Below, piece by piece: positions 17,736 to 25,083 of a stretch of DNA of 44,137 nt. Each line of letters starts with the position of its first letter. The first letter of the stretch is position 1. This DNA comes from Oscillospiraceae bacterium (GTDB lineage Bacteria; Bacillota; Clostridia; Oscillospirales; Ruminococcaceae), in NCBI GenBank assembly GCA_030539275.1, contig JAUNSK010000031.1:1-44137 (forward strand). The letters run 5' to 3'. The notes under the pieces were generated by a model. The model was not told the DNA's origin. It saw nothing but the letters and a program-made list of their open reading frames with translations, and ran no database searches. Made by a program: the position numbers and the translations under genes.

Positions 17736-18996
17736 AAAAATAAGAAATGAAATTACCGGGGACGAATATGTATATATAAAGCATCCGAGCGGTCTGGATA
17801 TACTTGTATGGGAGATGGATGGATTTTCAACTACAGAAGCACTTTTCGGAACAAAGTACGGTTCGATCAACACGCGTTTCCGCCAAAAGGGCGAAAAAGA
17901 GTTTACAGTTGTTCCTGAAGGAATTGCACATTTTCTGGAGCACAAGCTGTTTGAAAATGAAGACTGTGATGTATTTGATCTCTATGCTAAAACCGGTGCA
18001 TCTGCAAATGCCTATACTTCATTTGACAAGACTTGCTACCTGTTCAGCTGCTCAGAAAACTATAAGGAATCCCTTAAAATACTGCTGAGTTTTGTTCAGT
18101 CACCTTACTTCACTCAGGAAACGGTTCTCAAGGAGCAGGGCATTATAGGCCAGGAAATCAAAATGTGCAATGACAATCCTAACTGGAGAGTATTTTACGA
18201 TCTTCTGAAGTGTCTGTATCACAATCATCCTGTAAAAATCGATATAGCAGGAACTGTTGAAAGCATTGCTCAGATAGATGCCGATCTTCTTTACAAGTGC
18301 TACAATACATTTTACAATCTGAATAATATGGTTCTTGTAGTTGCCGGAAATGTCAAAGCTGATGAGGTTATACAGATAGCAGACAGAAGACTTAAAAAAG
18401 CACAGGATGTGCAGCTTGAGGTTACATTCCCGGATGAACCGGATACTGTAGTAAAGAAAGAATCAGTTACCAAGATGACAGTTGGTCTGCCTATATTCAA
18501 TATAGGATACAAATCAACTCCGCTCTCAGGATATGAAGGACTGAAGGCAGAAATGGAATCCTGTATAGCTGTAAGTGTGATCGCTGACCCATCCTCGGTT
18601 CTGTATAAGAGTCTTATGGAGGACGGGCTTATAAATACTTCATTCTCAACTGAGGTGTTCACAGGACCGGGATACTTTACTATCATCTTCGGCGGAGAAT
18701 CAAGAAATCCGCGTGAGGTTCTCAGAAGAATAAACGAAGAAATCGACAGACTGCGTATAGAAGGTATCAGCAGTGAGCTGTTTGAAAATATTCGCAGATC
18801 AACTTACGGTGCTGCTATCAGGGAACTCAACAATACAGAAGCTGTTGCAAATCTGATGATAAACAGCTATTTTGACTCAGTTTCACCTTTTGACAGTATT
18901 CAGGTTCTCAAGCAGATGACTTTTGAAGATGTACAGAAATGTCTTATGGACAGATTTGATCCTGATAAGGCTGCTGTATCAATTATAGAGGCATAA
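17725..18996 (+). CDS. yfmH: M16-family zinc peptidase (EF-P modification-associated YfmH)
   Basis: The 423-residue protein has the inverted zinc motif HFLEH (His69, Glu72, His73) and the downstream conserved block ending NAYTSFDKTCYLF, so it is the active partner of the preceding gene. I start at GTG 17725, 9 nt after AGGTG, giving an 11-nt overlap with yfmF. The ATG at 17689 has no ribosome binding site and would overlap by 47 nt. The overlap implies translational coupling and probably a 1:1 heterodimer (inference). Confidence 0.9.
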   Translation: MNSKKIRNEITGDEYVYIKHPSGLDILVWEMDGFSTTEALFGTKYGSINTRFRQKGEKEFTVVPEGIAHFLEHKLFENEDCDVFDLYAKTGASANAYTSFDKTCYLFSCSENYKESLKILLSFVQSPYFTQETVLKEQGIIGQEIKMCNDNPNWRVFYDLLKCLYHNHPVKIDIAGTVESIAQIDADLLYKCYNTFYNLNNMVLVVAGNVKADEVIQIADRRLKKAQDVQLEVTFPDEPDTVVKKESVTKMTVGLPIFNIGYKSTPLSGYEGLKAEMESCIAVSVIADPSSVLYKSLMEDGLINTSFSTEVFTGPGYFTIIFGGESRNPREVLRRINEEIDRLRIEGISSELFENIRRSTYGAAIRELNNTEAVANLMINSYFDSVSPFDSIQVLKQMTFEDVQKCLMDRFDPDKAAVSIIEA

Positions 18997-19018
18997 AACA
19001 TAATTAGGAGGATTATTT

Positions 19019-20053
19019 ATGACGCAACTGAACCTTGGTGAGTATGACATAGCATTTCCTGGGCTTGGAATCGATAAGCTTACCGTAAAGAGTGAGGCAT
19101 TCACCATATTCGGAGTTTCGATAATGTGGTACGGGATTTTAATAGCCCTGGGAATGGTTCTTGCGATTCTTTTCGGATTTTCACAGATGAAAAAATACGG
19201 TATAGACCCTGACAGGGCAGTAGACGTTATTATTGGAGGCATTATAGGCGGGGTCGTTGGTGCAAGACTGTATTATGTAGCTATGAACTGGGATTCTTAT
19301 AAGAATGATATAAAATCCATATTCTATACAAGAAACGGCGGTCTTGCAGTTTACGGCGGTCTGATAGGCGCTCTGCTTGTAGGAATAATTATCTGTAAGA
19401 TACGGAAGGTTAAGATCTTACCGCTTTTTGATATTGCAGGAATGGGATTTCTGATAGGTCAGGGCATTGGAAGATGGGGAAATTTCTTCAATCATGAGGC
19501 TTTCGGCTACAACACGGATCTTCCGTGGGGAATGACAAGCCCAAAGATACAGCAGTGGATAATAGACAACAACAGTTCGATATCATCATCATCCGATATA
19601 GTTGCAATGTCAGCGGATAAACCTGTTCATCCATGCTTTCTGTACGAATCACTCTGGTGTCTTATCGGATTTGTTGTACTTTTCTTATTATCAAAGAAAA
19701 GAAAGTATGACGGACAGATGTTCCTTGCATATATATTATGGTATGGTGCAGAAAGGGCAGTTGTTGAGGGACTCAGAACAGACAGTCTGATGGTAGGAAA
19801 CGTTAGAATATCACAGGTTATTGCCATCGTATCAGCAGCTGCAGCACTTATTCTTCTGATCGTGTGCGGATCAAAAGTAAGGAGAATGGGTGTAGACTAT
19901 GTATTTTATAAGGACACACAGGAATCAAAGGATCTGATAGCCCAGTCTGAGGCAGCGGCAAAGAAAAGTAAAAAAACGCAGGTAAAAAAAGAAGAATCAT
20001 CAGACGCAGAAGATAAAGAAACTGAAGATAGTAAAGATAATACTAAATCATAA
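19019..20053 (+). CDS. lgt: prolipoprotein diacylglyceryl transferase
   Basis: It moves diacylglycerol from phosphatidylglycerol to the lipobox cysteine of prolipoproteins in the membrane. The 344-residue protein has several membrane segments and the family blocks RNGGLAVYGGLIG, GQGIGRWGNFFNHEAFG and HPCFLYES. The C-terminus carries an added Lys/Glu/Asp/Ser-rich tail of about 40 residues (SEAAAKKSKKTQVKKEESSD onward), longer than typical. AGGAGG lies 9 nt before the ATG. It follows yfmH by 22 nt and precedes folD by 20 nt, so the four genes look like one operon. The window encodes several lipoproteins as potential substrates. Confidence 0.95.
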   Translation: MTQLNLGEYDIAFPGLGIDKLTVKSEAFTIFGVSIMWYGILIALGMVLAILFGFSQMKKYGIDPDRAVDVIIGGIIGGVVGARLYYVAMNWDSYKNDIKSIFYTRNGGLAVYGGLIGALLVGIIICKIRKVKILPLFDIAGMGFLIGQGIGRWGNFFNHEAFGYNTDLPWGMTSPKIQQWIIDNNSSISSSSDIVAMSADKPVHPCFLYESLWCLIGFVVLFLLSKKRKYDGQMFLAYILWYGAERAVVEGLRTDSLMVGNVRISQVIAIVSAAAALILLIVCGSKVRRMGVDYVFYKDTQESKDLIAQSEAAAKKSKKTQVKKEESSDAEDKETEDSKDNTKS

Positions 20054-20073
20054 CATAAGGAGTGTTTTTACAC

Positions 20074-20928
20074 ATGGCAAACTTAATCAACGGCAAAGAG
20101 GTTTCAGCAAAGGTTAAAAATGATGTAAAGGAAGAAGCTGCAGCACTTGCTGCTAAAGGCATTGAGATAGGTCTTGCAGTAGTTATAGTCGGAGACAATC
20201 CTGCATCAAGAGTTTATGTAAACTCCAAGAAAAAGGCTTGTGCAGAGGTAGGCTTCAAGTCATATGAATATGCTCTTCCAGAGGAAACAACACAGCAGGA
20301 ACTGCTTGATCTGGTAGATGTGCTCAACAAGGATGAAAAGGTAAACGGCATACTCGTACAGCTTCCTCTTCCGAAGCAGATCGACGAGAATGCAATAATC
20401 AATGCCATTTCACCAGATAAGGATGTTGATGCATTTCATCCGTATAATGTAGGAAAGATAATGATCGGTGAGTATGCATTCCTTCCATGCACTCCTGCTG
20501 GCGTAATGGAGCTTATTGATTCCACAGGTACAGATATCAAGGGCAAGAACTGTGTCGTGATCGGACGCAGCAATATTGTAGGCAAGCCTATGTCTATGCT
20601 TCTTTTACATAGAAGCGGAACAGTTACGATATGTCATTCAAAGACAACCAATCTCAGGGAGATATGTGCTCAGGCTGATATCCTTGTTGTTGCTATCGGC
20701 AGAGCAAAGTTTGTAACAGCGGATATGGTAAAGGAAGGCGCAGTAGTTATCGATGTCGGCATGAACAGACTTGAAAACGGAAAGCTCTGCGGAGACGTTG
20801 ACTTTGATGAGGTTGAAAAGAAGGCAGGCTTCATCACTCCTGTTCCTGGCGGTGTTGGTCCTATGACTATAGCAATGCTCATGAAAAACACCCTTACATC
20901 AGCCAAGAAGAAAAATGGTCTGATCTGA
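20074..20928 (+). CDS. folD: methylenetetrahydrofolate dehydrogenase / methenyltetrahydrofolate cyclohydrolase
   Basis: A bifunctional NADP-dependent enzyme interconverting 5,10-methylene-THF and 10-formyl-THF for purine synthesis and one-carbon metabolism. The 284-residue protein shows the YVNSK motif (Lys52), VQLPLP, DVDAFHP, the Rossmann block VIGRSNIVGKPM and the C-terminal PVPGGVGPMT. I use ATG 20074 with AAGGAG 11 nt upstream; GTG 20062 overlaps the ribosome binding site. Confidence 0.96.
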   Translation: MANLINGKEVSAKVKNDVKEEAAALAAKGIEIGLAVVIVGDNPASRVYVNSKKKACAEVGFKSYEYALPEETTQQELLDLVDVLNKDEKVNGILVQLPLPKQIDENAIINAISPDKDVDAFHPYNVGKIMIGEYAFLPCTPAGVMELIDSTGTDIKGKNCVVIGRSNIVGKPMSMLLLHRSGTVTICHSKTTNLREICAQADILVVAIGRAKFVTADMVKEGAVVIDVGMNRLENGKLCGDVDFDEVEKKAGFITPVPGGVGPMTIAMLMKNTLTSAKKKNGLI

Positions 20929-20951
20929 TTCATAAAAAATAAGTAGAAAAT

Positions 20952-20986
20952 AAGCTGTACAGCAGTCTTCAGATGCTGTACAGCTT
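20952..20986. terminator. bidirectional terminator between folD and the racemase gene
   Basis: AAGCTGTACAGCA (20952-20964) pairs perfectly with TGCTGTACAGCTT (20974-20986), followed by a T-rich tract. An A-rich left flank serves the minus strand. Confidence 0.88.
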
Positions 20987-21057
20987 TTGTTTTTATCGGT
21001 TAATATGATCATTTATGACGTGGCATAATTATATATGTATAGACTGGTAAGCCTTAT

Positions 21058-21750
21058 TTATGCTTCAAGTTCTGCACATATCCTGTCAATGTGTATCTGT
21101 GTAGAATTGATTAACGGGACAGTTACATCACCGGGCTTTATCATAAGAGGTATTTCGGTACAGCCGAGAAGAAGAGCATCGCAGCTGTACCTATCTATGT
21201 ATTTTTGTGCTATTTGTATCATCTTCTGCTTGTCGTCTTTGATTACGATGCCGTTTTCAAGGTTCGGATATATGATACTTCCTAAAGAATCTATATCTTC
21301 CCCCGAAGGTGTTATGCACGGGATGCCGCGACTGTTGAGGGCCTTATCATATAAGCCGTTTTTCATCGTAAATGCAGTCGCAAATATAAGGACTTTGTTA
21401 TACTTTTTTTCTGTTACATAGCTGCAAACAGCATCAATAATGCTGATGACAGGGATACAGGTTTTATCTGCAAACTTATCCCATGCTATATGGGGCGTAT
21501 TAGATGCTATTGCCGCAAAATCAGCTCCGGCATTTTTCAGATGCTCTGTGCTGTCGATAATAATATCAGCAAGCTCGTTATACTGAGTGTTCTCAACGCA
21601 TGATACAACTTTGTTCATATTCAGACTGTCTATTACGATCTCAGGATAACAATCTGCACCGTGTTTACTGATCCAGAAATTGATTATTCCGTTATAATAG
21701 TCAATTGTAGAAGCCGGGCCGAGTCCCCCGATAATCCCTGCTTTTTTCAT
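21058..21750 (-). CDS. aspartate/glutamate racemase-family protein
   Basis: The 230-residue protein opens with the family signature KAGIIGGLGPASTIDYY. Of the two catalytic cysteines expected in PLP-independent Asp/Glu racemases, the second is present (LLLGCTEIP, Cys197). The first position is Ser83 in ASNTPH where a true racemase has CNTAH. Classical two-base racemisation is therefore doubtful; related RacX/YgeA-like proteins also vary here. It starts 2 nt after the dockerin-bearing lysozyme-like gene, with GGAG before the ATG, so the two are coupled. The link to a possible wall-active enzyme would fit D-amino acid metabolism (inference). Confidence 0.82.
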   Translation of the reverse strand: MKKAGIIGGLGPASTIDYYNGIINFWISKHGADCYPEIVIDSLNMNKVVSCVENTQYNELADIIIDSTEHLKNAGADFAAIASNTPHIAWDKFADKTCIPVISIIDAVCSYVTEKKYNKVLIFATAFTMKNGLYDKALNSRGIPCITPSGEDIDSLGSIIYPNLENGIVIKDDKQKMIQIAQKYIDRYSCDALLLGCTEIPLMIKPGDVTVPLINSTQIHIDRICAELEA

Positions 21751-21752
21751 GA

Positions 21753-22853
21753 TCAGTTCTCCAGAAGTTTTTGTTTAAGTTTTATCACGTCTATGATGTT
21801 TATAATGCCGCTGTCATCCATATCAGCATTTTCTGCCTGTTCATCTGTAAGTTCAGTCAAGTTAAACATATATGAAATGAGTTTTGTAAAGTCAGCTGTG
21901 GTAACACTTCCGTTTACATCTACGTCACCCTTGAGAGGTTTGTTGACAGGCGGGGCTTCAGTTATAGGATCAAGACTAGGATTTACATCTTTCCACCATC
22001 CCCATGGATCATTTCTGTAGGATGCGCAGCGCTCGTCATTTGTCCAGGTAAATACGTTATCATAAAGATGTCCGTTATCATAGTACCAGTGAGCCATAGC
22101 TATGATCTCATCAGGATAGTTCTTGTAATATCCGTCATCCTCACCTGTGTAATTAGCCCAGCCTGTATTGAATGCCTTGAGTGATGCACGTACGACCTGA
22201 TATCCTTCAAGGTTATAGTCTACTATTGCGCTGCGGACAAAGTGCATAAGTTTTCTTATTCCCATATGATTTGAAATAATGCAGTCATAGAATGTTGATT
22301 CAGAAAGTGTATACTGGAACATTTCAGGTACATCGTCTTCCTTCATAAATGTCGGATCACAGCCTAAGAATGCTGTAACAGCCGTCTGCATAGGTCCGTA
22401 TGCATGAGCGGAACTAACGCCGAAACCATCACCCTGTGCTGTTTCAAGATCACTTCCGTCACCGTTTCCGCCGAGAGTTGATTCACGTGAGGCAAGTCCT
22501 AAAAACAAAGCGTAGACTTTTTCACGTTCAGTCTCACCGAATCTGACTTTGATAAGATCCCAGTGTTCATCTACTTCCTTAAAGAGACTGTACTTTACTT
22601 CCTGTACGCTCATTTTATGATTTATAGCTCTTATTTCCTGTGTCGAGGCGTTTTCAGGAGTATTTCGTTCACCGTAGTTGAACGGGTTTCCGACGCCTTC
22701 CTCCTGAATATTTCTTGACGGATCATGTGCCATTTCTGTAGTATCCTGTGCGGAGACCACTGACTGCGGCTGCAGGATAAAGGCTGAAGAAGCAGCTGAT
22801 CCTGTAATAGCTGCACAGCATAGAGCAGTTATAATTATTCTTGAATGTTTCAT
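21753..22853 (-). CDS. secreted lysozyme-like enzyme with C-terminal dockerin
   Basis: The 366-residue protein has a signal peptide (about 1-35), an alpha-helical lysozyme-fold domain (about 75-290) and a dockerin (about 309-366). The putative catalytic acid is Glu124 in FLGLASRESTLGG, followed by AYGPMQT, the pattern of GH23-type lytic transglycosylases. Aromatic-rich TWTNDE and NDPWGWWKDV close the domain. The dockerin loops begin GDVDVNGSVTTAD and ADMDDSGIINIID. GH124 cellulases also have a GH23-like fold and occur in cellulosomes, so a cellulase is a real alternative to a peptidoglycan enzyme. The protein should be exported and docked on a scaffoldin. Confidence 0.8.
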   Translation of the reverse strand: MKHSRIIITALCCAAITGSAASSAFILQPQSVVSAQDTTEMAHDPSRNIQEEGVGNPFNYGERNTPENASTQEIRAINHKMSVQEVKYSLFKEVDEHWDLIKVRFGETEREKVYALFLGLASRESTLGGNGDGSDLETAQGDGFGVSSAHAYGPMQTAVTAFLGCDPTFMKEDDVPEMFQYTLSESTFYDCIISNHMGIRKLMHFVRSAIVDYNLEGYQVVRASLKAFNTGWANYTGEDDGYYKNYPDEIIAMAHWYYDNGHLYDNVFTWTNDERCASYRNDPWGWWKDVNPSLDPITEAPPVNKPLKGDVDVNGSVTTADFTKLISYMFNLTELTDEQAENADMDDSGIINIIDVIKLKQKLLEN

Positions 22854-22905
22854 ATTATCATCCTTCCAAAGTTATGTCGACTACTGTAAGATATCTCTAT
22901 ATTTA

Positions 22906-22934
22906 ATTATATATATTTACCTGTTGTGTGTCAA
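22906..22934 (-). promoter_or_regulatory. promoter for the dockerin-lysozyme/racemase operon
   Basis: Minus strand: perfect TTGACA (22929-22934), a 17-bp spacer and perfect TATAAT (22906-22911), about 50 bp upstream of the ATG. Confidence 0.82.
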
Positions 22935-23068
22935 TATAAACAAATTATTAAGACTGAATAAACTTTACAGTATTAAATTAGCATAAATTCTATATATATT
23001 ATATTTACAGAAAAAGATAACGTTTACAGCAAGAAAAGAATAATAATAAGCAAGATAGTCCATTGTTA

Positions 23069-23074
23069 TATAAT
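23069..23074 (+). promoter_or_regulatory. possible -10 box for the first dockerin peptidase
   Basis: A perfect TATAAT lies 75 bp before the ATG, but no recognisable -35 sits 16-18 bp upstream, so an activator may be needed. The rest of 22854-23148 is AT-rich and holds no gene that I can see. Confidence 0.35.
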
Positions 23075-23148
23075 AAGAAATCATGTAATATCTAGTCATG
23101 GATCGATTGGGGAATAACAATCATTATATACTATGAAAGGAAGATACT

Positions 23149-24981
23149 ATGGAAAAGATGAAAAGAATAATGTCTGCAGTAACCGGACTTCTTATGGCTT
23201 GTACAGCATTGACAGGTATGAATTCAGTAAGCGCTGAAAATGCAGATCAGCATGCAATGGGATGTCTGCCTGTAAATCAGGCTGACCTCGATGAGTTAAA
23301 GAGTGAGGTAATGGCAGAAAATCCGGGCAGCAGTCAGACAGAAATAAATGCTGATAATCTGGCTGACATGGTGGATCTTAGTCAGAACAGGTTTTTTCCG
23401 GGAATCGGATACCAGACAGGTAATTCATGTACAGCATGGGCAACAACCTATTATCAGTTTACATATGCTGCAAGGCAGGCTTACTATCACAAATACGGTG
23501 ATTACAGTACTGCGGTCTATTCGCCAGCTTATACCTATAATCTGATAAATAATAATATGGATTCAGGATCAAGTGTCAGTGATGCATACAGGGTACTTAC
23601 TCACAGAGGCGCATTTACTACTGCTGATTTCCCTGCTGATTCCGACTATCAGTTACTGCCAGGAGATACACAGAAAATGCGTGAAGCCCTGAATCTGAGA
23701 ATAACAGATTATAATTATACTTCCATTAAGGCAGACAGCAGTTCAGGTACTGACGGAGTGGTAACAGGCAACAAAGATAATGATCTGGATAAGCTCAAGG
23801 CATTGCTCAGAGACGGCAAACTTATAGTAACAAGCGGATATTTCCGATATACAACCAAGAAAATTCCCGGATCCGGTGAGTATGCTGCTGTAGAGAACTT
23901 AAAGCCAAGGATTGTTACCGAAGATAACGCAGTTGGCCATGCGTTTACTATCGTTGGCTATGATGATAACATTGAATACGATATAAACGGCAACGGCACA
24001 ATAGAAGAATGTGAAAAGGGCGCATTTAAAATAGCAAACTCATGGGGCAATCAAGCAAGAGAGCACAATAATGGATTCATATGGGTAATGTACGATGCCA
24101 TAAATAAAGAAAGCTGCTGTGATCACGTTGAAGGATCACTGGTAACTGAGAACGGAAGTTTTGATCGTGCTGGCGCATTTTCAGATAATACTTTCAACTA
24201 CATTACTGTTGGATATAAGGATGTTAAGCTTACAGCACAGATAGATCTGATAACAACAGATTTTAATTCATTATCCGTAAGACTTTCAAATGAAGAGATG
24301 AAGAAGTCGTCCGGATACAGCGTTGATGCTATCAAAAAGGTACTTGTAGAAAATTACTCAGTTAAAGGTAATCGTCCGTTCAGCGGGTCAATTGTCCTTG
24401 ATGTATCAAGCGGATTATCTTTTGAAAAGCTTGAAGACAGATATTTTACAGGCAAGATATATGATGTGTTTGTAGGTCCTTTCAGAGCGTACAGGCTTAA
24501 CAGTCCGGCATGTACAGCGATTGAGAATATAAGCATTTCTGATAACTGCGGAAATATACTGGCACAGGATCATGTAGGAGAAATAAGTGATTTCTGCAGC
24601 AATATCAATGACTTTGCCAATAAGGAACATACCAGCAGTCTGTATATAGACTACAAAGTGGGTGATGTTAATTTTGATCACAGCTTCGACAGTGCTGACG
24701 TTGCAATGATAAATGAATATCTGAGCGGCAGCCGTGAGTTCTCAAATCTTCAGAAAGATATGAGTATGATCGATTTTAACTGCGACAGGGTGATCGATAA
24801 TAATGATGTACAGGAACTGACCGAATATATCCAGGCAAGACTTGATGCAGCAGGTAAGGACAGTGTTGTTCAGTCGGATACCAGTGTAAGACCTGAAAGC
24901 TTTGTTATGCATGATATTGATGGTGACTCAGATCTGGATATGCAGGATGCGGCTGTTTTTCAGGCAGCAGCAGGAGTATAA
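23149..24981 (+). CDS. secreted papain-family (C1A) cysteine peptidase with dockerin (copy 1)
   Basis: The 610-residue protein has a signal peptide (about 1-29), a short pro-like segment and a C1A catalytic domain. The triad is Cys94 in TGNSCTAWAT, His264 in VGHAFTIVGYDD and Asn297 in IANSWGN. A divergent beta-rich linker (about 370-500) leads to a dockerin with loops DVNFDHSFDSAD and DFNCDRVIDNND, and a third EF-hand-like loop DIDGDSDLDMQD at the extreme C-terminus. It probably hydrolyses protein on a cellulosome or the cell surface. AAAGGA precedes the ATG. Residues 51-372 are encoded by DNA identical to the next gene. Confidence 0.9.
   Translation: MEKMKRIMSAVTGLLMACTALTGMNSVSAENADQHAMGCLPVNQADLDELKSEVMAENPGSSQTEINADNLADMVDLSQNRFFPGIGYQTGNSCTAWATTYYQFTYAARQAYYHKYGDYSTAVYSPAYTYNLINNNMDSGSSVSDAYRVLTHRGAFTTADFPADSDYQLLPGDTQKMREALNLRITDYNYTSIKADSSSGTDGVVTGNKDNDLDKLKALLRDGKLIVTSGYFRYTTKKIPGSGEYAAVENLKPRIVTEDNAVGHAFTIVGYDDNIEYDINGNGTIEECEKGAFKIANSWGNQAREHNNGFIWVMYDAINKESCCDHVEGSLVTENGSFDRAGAFSDNTFNYITVGYKDVKLTAQIDLITTDFNSLSVRLSNEEMKKSSGYSVDAIKKVLVENYSVKGNRPFSGSIVLDVSSGLSFEKLEDRYFTGKIYDVFVGPFRAYRLNSPACTAIENISISDNCGNILAQDHVGEISDFCSNINDFANKEHTSSLYIDYKVGDVNFDHSFDSADVAMINEYLSGSREFSNLQKDMSMIDFNCDRVIDNNDVQELTEYIQARLDAAGKDSVVQSDTSVRPESFVMHDIDGDSDLDMQDAAVFQAAAGV
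23299..24266 (+). repeat. 968-nt identical tract, copy A
   Basis: Reading both genes in parallel, I find no difference between 23299-24266 and 25234-26201 (offset 1935). Differences appear at once on both sides. The tract covers the pro-region and catalytic domain only. A second identical stretch of 80 nt ends the genes (24884-24963 and 26819-26898). Confidence 0.85.
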
Positions 24982-25083
24982 TAACAGGTAAATTATTCCA
25001 TAATACAGCTGCAGATATCGTGATAACTTATCTGCATATCATTTATCAATATTCATCAAGATATAAATTGAAAGGAAAAAAGT

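Noticed and set aside
16354-23099. 13-nt inverted match ATGACTAGATATT (16354-16366) and its complement at 23087-23099
   Set aside because: A 13-nt match between two places is expected by chance in 44 kb of AT-rich DNA, and neither site has consistent placement relative to a promoter.
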